This document shows positions 1-6,016 of a stretch of 6,559 nucleotides of DNA, in pieces (the stretch's first letter is position 1; each line of letters opens with the position of its first letter). A program made the translations under genes and the position numbers. This DNA comes from Bacteroidota bacterium (GTDB lineage Bacteria; Bacteroidota; Ignavibacteria; Ignavibacteriales; Ignavibacteriaceae): positions 1-6,559 of the forward strand of contig JAJRSV010000202.1 of NCBI GenBank assembly GCA_024278655.1. Reading direction: 5' to 3'. The notes below the pieces were generated by a model. The model saw only the letters and a program-made list of their open reading frames with translations. It made no database searches and was not told where the DNA came from.

Positions 1-1271
1 AATTTAGTAGGCAAAACTCCACCCGCAAAAATATAAACCAGGTCGTTAGGTAGTTCAATTGTTTCGTCTTTATCTTTTAAGTGCAGCAGAACTTTATCGT
101 CAAGTATTTCGGTTACGGTGGAATTGAAGATTACTTTTACTTTGCCTTGCGCTGCCGCGTTGTTTATGTTTTCAAGATTTCTCGGTTTCAATCTCGAAAA
201 CACATCATTCCTGTACGAAAGCGTTACATCATTTCCTTCATCGGCTAAAAGCAAAGCCGATTCGATTGCCGAATCGCCGCCGCCTACAACAAGCACTTTT
301 TTGTTCTTAATCATTTCAGGTTCAATTAAACGGTAAGCAACCTTCTCTTTACTTTCGCCCGGCACACCAAGCTTGCGCGGTGAACCTCTTCTGCCGATAG
401 CCAACAAAACACCGCTTGCTTTATACGTGGCTTTGTTTGTCTGCACTTCGAAAACTTTGCCGTTTTTATGAATGCTTTCCACTTTCTCTTCTTCATTAAT
501 TTTAATCCTGTGCTTTGTCAGTACGTCTTCCCATATTTTAAGCAGTTCCATTTTAGAGGTTTGGTACAGCTTAACCTTTCCGTACATTGGTAAATCCATC
601 GGACTGGTCATCACAATTTTCTGCCTCGGAAAAGTAGCAACCGTTCCGCCTAAGGTATCCTGTTCGAGAGTAACAAACTTAAGGTTTTGTTTTTTTGCTT
701 CTAAAGTGGCTGATATACCGGCTGGTCCGGCTCCTACAATTACCACATCGTAAATACCGTTATTCGAAGGAGTGATTTTACGGGCAAGATATTCCATTGC
801 CTGCTTTCCCTGTTCAACCGCATTTTTAATTAGTCCCATACCGCCCAACTCACCTGCTATAAACAAACCGGGTATAGTTGTTTCGAACTGCTCGCTGATA
901 TGAGGCAACTCAACACCACGCTTTTCGGTTCCTATACATAAAGTGATGGCTTGAACCGGGCAGGCATGAAAACAGGCACCGTGCCCAACACAGCGGGATG
1001 CATTTATTGTCGTTCCTTTTCCGTCAACAATGCCTAATATGTCATGTTCGGGGCAGGCAACTACGCAGGCACCGCTTCCGATGCAGATATCTTTATCAAT
1101 TACCGGATGGAGTGAAACAGGTTCGTTGAACCCCAACTCTTTTGCTTTTTCTATTTTTTCCGAAACCAGCTTTGATTTTTTCTTGTTGGTTTTCAAATAA
1201 AAATAGATAATCAACAAAACAATCATCAAGCCAATAGCATAGCCGGTAAAATTTTCGATTACGGCTTCCAT
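1..1271 (-). CDS. Membrane-anchored ferredoxin-fused NAD(P)/FAD oxidoreductase (thioredoxin reductase-like), 3' end cut by window
   Basis: The 423 visible codons run off the left edge. Domain order: one N-terminal membrane helix (about residues 8-26) followed by a lysine-rich stretch (KTNKKKSK), which puts the rest in the cytoplasm; a two-cluster ferredoxin domain (63-104, C63/C69/C73-P and C94/C100/C104-P); a segment 133-155 (IPGLFIAGELGG...) resembling the C-terminal FAD 'GD box' of thioredoxin reductases; an FAD Rossmann motif GAGPAG at 180-185; and an NAD(P) Rossmann motif GGGDSA at 330-335. The last visible residues (FAGGVLPTK) resemble the end of the second nucleotide domain. No cysteine is present after C115, so it lacks the CxxC disulfide of true thioredoxin reductase. 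The start is supported by AGGTGG at 1279-1284. By family it should pass electrons between NAD(P)H and an iron-sulfur or heme partner; the upstream cytochrome b-like gene is the obvious partner, which is inference. Substrate unknown. Confidence 0.85.
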   Translation of the reverse strand, partial: MEAVIENFTGYAIGLMIVLLIIYFYLKTNKKKSKLVSEKIEKAKELGFNEPVSLHPVIDKDICIGSGACVVACPEHDILGIVDGKGTTINASRCVGHGACFHACPVQAITLCIGTEKRGVELPHISEQFETTIPGLFIAGELGGMGLIKNAVEQGKQAMEYLARKITPSNNGIYDVVIVGAGPAGISATLEAKKQNLKFVTLEQDTLGGTVATFPRQKIVMTSPMDLPMYGKVKLYQTSKMELLKIWEDVLTKHRIKINEEEKVESIHKNGKVFEVQTNKATYKASGVLLAIGRRGSPRKLGVPGESKEKVAYRLIEPEMIKNKKVLVVGGGDSAIESALLLADEGNDVTLSYRNDVFSRLKPRNLENINNAAAQGKVKVIFNSTVTEILDDKVLLHLKDKDETIELPNDLVYIFAGGVLPTK

Positions 1272-1303
1272 TTACTCACCACCTGTAATTAATTATGGAT
1301 AAA

Positions 1304-1332
1304 GAAATATATTCCTGATTTCCTTACGTCAA
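1304..1332 (-). promoter_or_regulatory. Possible Bacteroidota-type promoter for the flavoprotein gene
   Basis: The 102-base gap upstream of the flavoprotein contains, on the minus strand, TTGACG (1327-1332), then TATATTTC (1304-1311), one mismatch from the Bacteroidota -7 consensus TAnnTTTG. TTG and the -7 element are 18 bases apart, slightly short of the usual 19-21. It would start transcription about 25-30 bases before the ATG. This could give the flavoprotein its own transcript in addition to read-through from the TPR gene. Weak, pattern-only evidence. Confidence 0.3.
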
Positions 1333-1373
1333 CTATCTTATTTTCCAACAAAAACTGTGCAAAGACAATAATG

Positions 1374-1973
1374 CTATTTAAGCATATTTATCGATTCCAG
1401 TGCTTTTATGCCAACCTCTTCGTTCGGATGCTCTTTAGCAATTTTTGCCCATATCTCTTTTGCTTTTTCTTTGTTGCCAAGCGATGCGTTTATTGCACCA
1501 AGATTATATTGTGCGTTAGTGTTATCAGGTTCAAGTACAAGGATTTGTTTGGTCTGGTCTTCGGCGTTTTTCAAATCGCCAAGACTGTAGTAAACGTAGG
1601 AAAGAGAAAAACGTATATCTATTCTTGTGGGATCTGCTTCCAATATTTTTTTGTAATAAGCAAGCGATTCCTGCTTCTTATGTGCAGCAGCGAGAAGGTC
1701 TGCATACTCGCGTAAACTTAAAGTATCGCCCGGGTTTTCTTTAACCGCTTTTTCAAGCATCTCGAGTTTATGCTTAAAGTTTGGCGAGACGTTATCTCTC
1801 GTTGGCGGTTCTTTCGATTTGAAAGGTGTGTGTATCTCATCATCCGGTATTTGCTGGTCGGTGATGACTTTTTCTTCGGGAACGGTGCTGCCGCTTTGCT
1901 GCGTTGCTATGATAAGGACTACTATAACAAGCAAAACTAAAACACCGTACAAGTAAATTGGTTTGATTTTCAT
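1374..1973 (-). CDS. Membrane-anchored periplasmic TPR protein
   Basis: 199 residues. A short basic N-terminus (MKIK) precedes one hydrophobic helix at about 8-24, predicting N-in/C-out topology with the bulk in the periplasm. A polar, proline-containing linker (25-65) follows, then three helical repeats (about 82-115, 116-149, 150-183) with TPR spacing and typical residues such as A-x-x-Y-Y-K-K-I-L-E-x-D-P, Y-Y-S-L-G-D and Y-N-L-G-A...A-x-L-G-N. TPR domains scaffold protein complexes. The gene begins 10 bases after the cytochrome b-like gene ends and has an AGGAG ribosome site just upstream of its ATG, so the two are surely co-transcribed. Its likely job is assembly or docking for the membrane redox complex, comparable to the TPR parts of NrfG/CcmI-type proteins; that is inference. 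No enzyme motif is visible. Confidence 0.85.
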   Translation of the reverse strand: MKIKPIYLYGVLVLLVIVVLIIATQQSGSTVPEEKVITDQQIPDDEIHTPFKSKEPPTRDNVSPNFKHKLEMLEKAVKENPGDTLSLREYADLLAAAHKKQESLAYYKKILEADPTRIDIRFSLSYVYYSLGDLKNAEDQTKQILVLEPDNTNAQYNLGAINASLGNKEKAKEIWAKIAKEHPNEEVGIKALESINMLK

Positions 1974-1983
1974 TTTTTAACTC

Positions 1984-2859
1984 CTAAAAAATCCATCTGT
2001 ATCCTAAAGCGATTGTTACACCTACGTGTACAATCATAATTACAAACATAGTGATTGCGAAAGGAAGATGGAAAACATGCCAGTAGTTAAGCAGTTTATG
2101 AAATGTTTGCAGCATACCGATTCTTCTCGAAAGAACAATTTCCATTTTAGCGGCTGACATAATATCTTTTCTTACAATCTTTGGCAGTCCGGCACTTTTT
2201 AAATCCTTTTTAATGCGACGTAATATTTTTCTTGTCTTAAAAAAATCTTTTGGTATAGTTACAAGAGCTGCTTTGAACTGAATATTCTTATACCGTTCCG
2301 GAGAAGCGAGCGATTGAAATTCATCGAGCGCCTCGTGATTAAAATCTATAGCGCGGGTAACTTTGGCGGCAAGGTTTTCGCGCAGGTCGTTCAGAACATT
2401 GATGCCCATTTCCTGTCCCTGTATCGTTCTCGGTATCTGCACATAAATAAATCTTCCCACTACGCCGCTTAACACAACAAGCACCATACTCCAAAAGCTG
2501 ATTGAAACAATTCCGCCGAACTTAAACGCTGTGTGGTAAAGAACAAGTATAGGTCCCACGGTGCATAAAAAAATATGAAACTCAAGCCAATATTTAAGAT
2601 AACCGAAGTTGCGGAAGAATTTTACTCTTTTCCTTATCATATAGGTAGAAACACCGAGTATCATCATTAAAGAACCTATAATACCGAATCCGTGTCCCCA
2701 ATCGCCGGTTGGCTTTAACGACTGGTGCAAAGGATTATCGTACCTCAATTCGAGCGGTGCAGTGTAATAATCGTAGCCGTGATATGCCAACAGTACGGTA
2801 ACCGATATACCTACAAATAAAAACAGACCAATATAAATTTTATGTAAGGTTTTATTCAT
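1984..2859 (-). CDS. Polytopic membrane protein, probable di-heme cytochrome b
   Basis: 291 residues with five likely membrane helices (about 8-28, 56-76, 91-112, 117-141, 258-284) and a long basic, probably cytoplasmic loop between the last two (145-250). Helix 3 carries H95 and H109 and helix 5 carries H264 and H278. Both pairs are exactly 14 residues apart, and both helices are predicted to run from inside to outside, so H95/H264 and H109/H278 could ligate two stacked hemes b, as in bc1 cytochromes b and ferric reductase/NOX proteins. H27 and H56 near the outer face are further candidates. No flavin or nucleotide domain is fused; the nearby flavoprotein could supply that function. It is the first gene of the three-gene unit. 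The ATG at 2857-2859 lacks a strong Shine-Dalgarno sequence. The heme assignment rests on histidine spacing and topology, not on recognition of a named family. Confidence 0.75.
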   Translation of the reverse strand: MNKTLHKIYIGLFLFVGISVTVLLAYHGYDYYTAPLELRYDNPLHQSLKPTGDWGHGFGIIGSLMMILGVSTYMIRKRVKFFRNFGYLKYWLEFHIFLCTVGPILVLYHTAFKFGGIVSISFWSMVLVVLSGVVGRFIYVQIPRTIQGQEMGINVLNDLRENLAAKVTRAIDFNHEALDEFQSLASPERYKNIQFKAALVTIPKDFFKTRKILRRIKKDLKSAGLPKIVRKDIMSAAKMEIVLSRRIGMLQTFHKLLNYWHVFHLPFAITMFVIMIVHVGVTIALGYRWIF

Positions 2860-2948
2860 TACAATTAATAAAAGTGATTTGTAAAGTTAATAGTTTTGCA
2901 GAAACCGGTAAAGTGACAAAGGGCAGGAAAAATTACAATTTTAAAACC
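2860..2948. other. Intergenic region holding the leader of the redox operon
   Basis: This A/T-rich gap must hold the start of transcription for the cytochrome b-like gene, because a terminator closes the unit upstream. On the minus strand TAACTTTA (near 2880-2887) is one base from the Bacteroidota -7 consensus, but I see no convincing -33 TTG at the right distance. No gene or repeat is visible here. Confidence 0.3.
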
Positions 2949-2971
2949 AAAAAGCGGCTCGGCGCCGCTTT
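2949..2971 (-). terminator. Rho-independent terminator of the dapF unit
   Basis: AAAGCGGC (2951-2958) and GCCGCTTT (2964-2971) form a perfect 8-base-pair stem around a 5-base loop. Read on the minus strand it runs into TTTTTGGTTTT. It begins 7 bases past the stop codon of the 99-residue gene, so it ends the dapF transcript and separates it from the redox operon. Confidence 0.88.
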
Positions 2972-2977
2972 AACAAA

Positions 2978-3277
2978 TCAGGTTATCTGGTATAAGGTTT
3001 TGTATTTGGTAGAATGGTCAACAGTTAAATCGCTTAACTTGTTAATAAGAATGTTTATTCTTTCATCGTTGTTATCATCAAAGTTTTCGAATGCTTCTTC
3101 AGATGAAAAAGTATATTGCTCCATATAGTTGTTCGGTTTGCCTTTTATCTGAAACACCGAATAATCTTCCAGTCCGTCTGCTTTAAGAAGATTTTTCAGT
3201 TCATTAATTACATTCAGGTACTCTTCTTTTTTTCCTTCCTGTAATTCGTATTGTATAGTAAATACTACTTTTGACAT
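2978..3277 (-). CDS. Small conserved-looking protein, probable dimeric alpha/beta-barrel (ABM-like) fold
   Basis: 99 residues, soluble, no signal peptide and no cysteine. The predicted order is strand (KVVFTIQYEL), amphipathic helix (about 15-33), strand (YSVFQIKG), strand (YMEQYTF), helix (about 59-83) and final strand (KYKTLYQI). This is the layout of ABM/EthD-like dimeric alpha+beta-barrel proteins, which include small oxygenases, heme-handling proteins and many of unknown function. The opening 'VVFTIQYELQEGKKEEYLNVINE' style is typical of that fold, but no catalytic residue can be named. It starts 15 bases after dapF ends, with GGAGAG just ahead of the ATG, and a terminator follows. It is co-transcribed with dapF, which need not mean shared function. 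Fold assignment is moderate; function unknown. Confidence 0.72.
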   Translation of the reverse strand: MSKVVFTIQYELQEGKKEEYLNVINELKNLLKADGLEDYSVFQIKGKPNNYMEQYTFSSEEAFENFDDNNDERINILINKLSDLTVDHSTKYKTLYQIT

Positions 3278-3292
3278 TTTCTCTCCACAAGT

Positions 3293-4150
3293 TTAACTAA
3301 AGTTATCTAAAATAAATTCACCCTTAAATATCTCTTTTGCAGGACCCGTAAGCGATACATTTTTAATACCGCCGTTCTCATCAATAAAATTAACGGTTAA
3401 TACTTCGCCGCCTTTGGTTAAAAGTTCGACGGGCGGATTGGATTTGCGTTTTAAATATGCAACAACTGCTGCCGCCACCGAACCTGTTCCGCAGGCAAGT
3501 GTTTCGGCTTCAACGCCTCTTTCGTAGGTGCGGATTAACACTCTTTCGTTTTTAATCTTAATAAAGTTAACATTTACTCCGCCGGGAGCAAAATCTTTAT
3601 GATATCTTATTTCCCTGCCGATTTTCTCAACCGGAAAATCTTCGATATCGAATTCGATATTTGCATCCGCTATATCATCCACATCTATAACAATATGCGG
3701 TGAACCGGTATGCAAATAATTTGCCTTCGAGAGCCACGTGTCTGTTTTAACCGTAATGTTCAACTTTATATCAGTCGGCGGATTAAGATTAAACTTTATC
3801 AATCCGCTGTCTAAAAGTTCACCCGAGTATTCAATACCGTTCGACAAAAATTTCACTTCAGTGCCTTTCACCCAGCCGATATCGGAGGCAAACTTAATTG
3901 CGCATCTGGCACCGTTACCGCATAACGTTCCGGTTGAACCATCGGCGTTAAAGTACTGCATATCAAAATCGTGCTTGCCGGTTTTGCCAAGCACAATTAC
4001 TCCGTCGGCACCAATACCGTTCCGCCGGTTACATAAGCGGCTTATAACATCTTTTTTAAGAACAACTTCGGGGTTTGCGGAACGATCTATCATAATAAAA
4101 TCGTTACCTGCCCCGCTCATTTTTACAAACGAAATTCTTTTCATTTTCAT
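3293..4150 (-). CDS. dapF: Diaminopimelate epimerase
   Basis: 285 residues, normal for the family (about 270-285). DapF interconverts LL- and meso-diaminopimelate in the cytoplasm, the last shared step before lysine and the meso-DAP of peptidoglycan. It uses two cysteines as acid and base without a cofactor. Both family signatures are present: C77 in N-A-D-G-S-x-G-x-x-C-G-N-G-A-R and C220 in E-T-L-A-C-G-T-G-S. The substrate-binding motifs are also present: S-G-A-G-N-D-F (12-18), the E-R pair in TYERG (210-211) and APGGVNVNF (188-196). The two halves form the expected pseudo-symmetric repeat. Two start codons are close together (M1 at 4150, M3 at 4144); neither has a clear Shine-Dalgarno sequence and the choice changes only two residues. 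It leads a two-gene unit with the ABM-like gene. Confidence 0.97.
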   Translation of the reverse strand: MKMKRISFVKMSGAGNDFIMIDRSANPEVVLKKDVISRLCNRRNGIGADGVIVLGKTGKHDFDMQYFNADGSTGTLCGNGARCAIKFASDIGWVKGTEVKFLSNGIEYSGELLDSGLIKFNLNPPTDIKLNITVKTDTWLSKANYLHTGSPHIVIDVDDIADANIEFDIEDFPVEKIGREIRYHKDFAPGGVNVNFIKIKNERVLIRTYERGVEAETLACGTGSVAAAVVAYLKRKSNPPVELLTKGGEVLTVNFIDENGGIKNVSLTGPAKEIFKGEFILDNFS

Positions 4151-4326
4151 TATGCAATTTAGCCGAATGGCAGTTGGTTTTCAATATAAATTTTTATTGA
4201 AATTATCGAATTATTTTAGTAAGGAAGATTGTAATAATTATGTAAAAAAAGGGTGAGCAGAAGCAACAGCATTATAAATTGAAAAAAAAGCAAGTAATTA
4301 CAGATAATAATAAGTATTATAAATGT
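4151..4326. other. A/T-rich intergenic region between the toxin remnant and dapF
   Basis: 176 bases that must contain the dapF promoter and the end of the toxin-antitoxin transcript. There are T-runs on the minus strand (around 4247-4253 and 4280-4288) but no strong G/C stem before them, so I do not call a terminator. No perfect TAnnTTTG box was found. No reading frame worth calling. Confidence 0.4.
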
Positions 4327-4594
4327 TTATTCACAGTGAGTCCACATCCTTATAATTTTAACCACTTTGATATCGTCGTAAACCTGATATACTAATCTAT
4401 GCTGAATATTAATTCTTCTTGAGTAAGCCCCTTCTAAGTCTCCCACAAGTTTTTTAAAAGAGGGCGGTGATTTATAAGGATCGATTTCTAAAATTTTCAA
4501 TAGTTTTTCTGTGCGTGTCTTTAACCCGGCAGCATTTAATTTTTTAGCATCCTTCAATGCCTGCCATGTATAAACAAGTTCTCCACTTTACCAT
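4327..4594 (-). pseudogene. YoeB/Txe-type mRNA interferase toxin, frameshifted and with altered active site
   Basis: YoeB/Txe toxins cut mRNA at the ribosome and are neutralised by YefM antitoxins. The family body is obvious (A-L-K-D-A-K-K-L, K-L-V-G-D-L, Y-S-R-R-I, Q-H-R-L-V-Y, M-W-T-H). The natural ATG is at 4592-4594, overlapping the antitoxin stop (ATGGTAA), and reads MVKWR. One extra base at about 4579 then throws the frame off. Without it the protein would read MVKWRLVYTWQALKD and be 88 residues, normal for the family. As written, the toxin frame has a stop at 4588-4590 and its first usable start is a TTG at 4557, giving 76 residues without the first strand and with no Shine-Dalgarno nearby. 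In the repaired numbering, K47 replaces the catalytic Glu (E46 of E. coli YoeB) and C87 replaces the terminal Tyr (Y84); R66 and H86 remain. A sequencing error could explain the frameshift but not all three changes. If translated from TTG, it is coded at 4327-4557. Confidence 0.8.
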
Positions 4595-4830
4595 GTTATT
4601 TTATCGGAGCACTTATCAATTGGCTCTTTCAACCCCTTTTTTATAGATTCTCGCATACCGGGAACGGACAGTAAATAACGTGTTTCGTTTATTGCGTTCC
4701 AATCCTCTTCGGAAATAAGAATAGCATTACCTCTTTTTCCGGTAATTTGTATCGGAATTCCTTCCTTGTTAGCCAAGTCAATCAGCTTAAAAATATTATT
4801 TTTTGCTTCTGTTACAGTTATGGTTTTCAT
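4588..4830 (-). CDS. YefM/Phd-family antitoxin
   Basis: 80 residues, typical length. The N-terminal DNA-binding and dimer part reads MKTITVTEAKNNIFKLID; then I-Q-I-T-G-K-R-G-N-A-I-L-I-S-E-E-D-W (28-44), and the C-terminal toxin-wrapping tail with Y-L-L-S-V-P-G-M-R-E-S-I (52-63), a very common signature in YefM partners of YoeB. The frame stays open to an ATG at 4875, but that start would lie inside the promoter and operator. The ATG at 4828-4830 matches the family N-terminus and lies about 15-20 bases past the predicted transcription start, so I chose it. The stop codon overlaps the toxin's original ATG. It should bind its own operator to repress the pair. All expected regions are intact, unlike the toxin. 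Confidence 0.9.
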   Translation of the reverse strand: MKTITVTEAKNNIFKLIDLANKEGIPIQITGKRGNAILISEEDWNAINETRYLLSVPGMRESIKKGLKEPIDKCSDKITW

Positions 4831-4852
4831 TTGGTCTGCCTGCACTTTATGG

Positions 4853-4883
4853 CAAACGTACAGCATTATGTACACAAGGTCAA
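4853..4883 (-). promoter_or_regulatory. Bacteroidota-type promoter of the toxin-antitoxin operon
   Basis: On the minus strand, TTG (4881-4883) is followed by exactly 20 bases and then TACGTTTG (4853-4860), a perfect match to the Bacteroidota -7 consensus TAnnTTTG with a -33 TTG at normal distance. Transcription should begin around 4845-4848, leaving a 15-20 base leader before the antitoxin ATG at 4830. This also argues against the upstream in-frame ATG at 4875. Confidence 0.65.
4857..4877. promoter_or_regulatory. Two-site YefM-type operator inside the promoter
   Basis: A long palindrome TTaTGTACAcAA (4866-4877) has the TGTACA core known from yefM-yoeB operators. A shorter site CGTACA (4857-4862) differs by one base and lies 12 bases away centre to centre, about one helical turn. 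The long site fills the spacer between -33 and -7 and the short site overlaps the -7 element, so bound antitoxin would block RNA polymerase. The long-plus-short layout matches what I recall of the E. coli operator; binding here is inferred. Confidence 0.6.
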
Positions 4884-4964
4884 GGTTAAATAACAGAAGT
4901 TCTTTATATTTTTTAATTCAAGAAAAATTAGAATGTTTGGCTACTTAATAAAGCAATATTCCTT

Positions 4965-5327
4965 TTAAGTCGAACTGCCGAAGTTCTTTATCATTGCGGC
5001 AACCTGCTGTGCTTCTCTCGAATTAAATTCGAACGAAAGTTTTTTGTGATTAACAATATCGATAATAGTACCGATTAAACAGAGACCGTAAGTAAAAAAG
5101 AAGAGAAGCCCCATACCAATCTGCCCAACCATAAAACGCTGAACTCCGGCAATTCCGAGCAGACCGAGTAATGTAAGTAAAAGAATTGTTGTCGGGTCTT
5201 TCCGGCGCGTGCTGTAAACTGCGGCAAACTGCTGAAGCTTGCTGTCGTCGAAATCCTTTACTAATTCCTGGACGTACATTAGTTCCTCACCCTGAAGGTA
5301 AGGCATCAGTTGTAAAATGTTTGTCAT
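4965..5327 (-). CDS. TM2-domain membrane protein
   Basis: 120 residues. A soluble, acidic-rich helical N-terminus (1-44) ends in the polar RRKDP, followed by the TM2 domain (about 45-97): helix 1 (TTILLLTLLGLLGIAG), the short turn V-Q-R-F-M-V-G-Q with the family's G-x-x-R-F-x-x-G pattern, helix 2 (MGLLFFFTYGLCLIGTIIDI) and N-H-K-K-L. TM2 proteins are small inner-membrane proteins of mostly unknown function, so no role is assigned. The start overlaps the end of the DUF2752 gene by 41 bases and has GGAG 5 bases ahead. A second ATG (4 codons past L13-Q-G-E, at 5277-5279) also has a good GAGG site and lies 8 bases after the DUF2752 stop; it would give 104 residues. I prefer the longer form because the LQGEEL segment looks like coding sequence conserved in this group, but the shorter one is possible. 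Confidence 0.85.
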   Translation of the reverse strand: MTNILQLMPYLQGEELMYVQELVKDFDDSKLQQFAAVYSTRRKDPTTILLLTLLGLLGIAGVQRFMVGQIGMGLLFFFTYGLCLIGTIIDIVNHKKLSFEFNSREAQQVAAMIKNFGSST

Positions 5328-5649
5328 ATCTTCTCCGGTTGTTTTTAATTAAATAAATTATTCTAACGATAAGAACAACAAGTGCAAATAAACCGAGTGG
5401 ATGAGTAAGAAAAGAGTTGTAAATATCGCCGTGGAAAATGTAAGAAACGGAATTTCCCAAGCCGCAGCCGGGACAAAAATCGAAGCCGAGATTTTTAATC
5501 GGGCAAATAGTAAAATGCGTGCTGCCCGGCGAATGAATAAAAGCGAGATAGAACAGTCCCGCCATCCAAACCGCCGCTTCGAATCCGATTATTTTAGGAA
5601 GAAGTTTAATATAACGGATAAATTTTCCGTTGGATTTATATTTACTCAT
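5287..5649 (-). CDS. DUF2752-family membrane protein
   Basis: 120 residues with a basic N-terminus, a first membrane helix (about 20-38), a central segment with C49-P and the hallmark C-P-G-C-G-L-G (C59, C62), then a helix at about 84-103 and a basic tail (KNNRRRYDK). This CPxCG-L-x-x-x pattern between two helices defines the DUF2752 family, whose function is unknown; the paired cysteines might bind metal or form a disulfide near the membrane surface. It is commonly small, as here. It is the first gene of a two-gene unit with the TM2-domain gene, a pairing that I recall from other Bacteroidota. The ATG at 5647-5649 has no strong Shine-Dalgarno, and no clear promoter was found just upstream. 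Confidence 0.82.
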   Translation of the reverse strand: MSKYKSNGKFIRYIKLLPKIIGFEAAVWMAGLFYLAFIHSPGSTHFTICPIKNLGFDFCPGCGLGNSVSYIFHGDIYNSFLTHPLGLFALVVLIVRIIYLIKNNRRRYDKHFTTDALPSG

Positions 5650-5852
5650 TGTGCAGAAGCTTTGTTATTTACAGCATCAACATATTTATTAGCGGAATGT
5701 AAATCAACAAAAGTTTGATAAACGGCAAGGAATAACCGGTAAAACGGCGGATACTAAGGGTGAATGAGGTTTGATTTTAAAGGAATTCTTTTCATTATAT
5801 GGATAGTTACGGCTAATGAATACCGGTGTTATTGCTTAAATATGTTGACCTG

Positions 5853-5917
5853 AATCTAAAATCTCACATATTCTTAAATAAAATTGATTGACGAACATCG
5901 AACGCTGATTTTAGATT
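5853..5917. repeat. Inverted repeat AATCTAAAATC / GATTTTAGATT
   Basis: Perfect 11-base arms at 5853-5863 and 5907-5917 separated by 43 A/T-rich bases. GATTTTAGA is followed directly by TTTTAGAAG, so the right arm is itself a short tandem. The A/T-only character makes it weak as a folded structure; it resembles the degenerate filler repeats seen between genes in Bacteroidota-type genomes. Confidence 0.5.
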
Positions 5918-5957
5918 TTAGAAGTGATTATTAAATAAAAAAGATTCGCTTCCATCG

Positions 5958-5971
5958 GTGGTACGGACCAC
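5958..5971. repeat. Small hairpin with ACGG loop
   Basis: GTGGT (5958-5962) pairs with ACCAC (5967-5971) around ACGG. Its core GGTACGGACC is nearly the same as the core GGTGCGGACC of the hairpin at 6017-6040, so the two look like diverged copies of one unit. Confidence 0.45.
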
Positions 5972-6016
5972 TCCGTGACCGTTGCCGGTTTAATCTACTT
6001 TGCCTATACACACATT

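Noticed and set aside
1371..1715. 114-codon open frame on the plus strand
   Set aside because: Antisense to the TPR gene; its cysteine- and phenylalanine-rich composition is typical of a shadow frame.
3738..4256. 172-codon open frame on the plus strand
   Set aside because: It is antisense to dapF, whose catalytic motifs are unmistakable, and its translation has no recognisable domain.
4280..4326. Terminator after the toxin remnant
   Set aside because: There is a T-run on the minus strand but only a 5-pair A/T stem near it.
4831..4875. Upstream in-frame ATG extending the antitoxin by 15 residues
   Set aside because: It lies within the operator and upstream of the predicted transcription start, and the extra residues (MYIMLYVCHKV...) do not resemble the family N-terminus.
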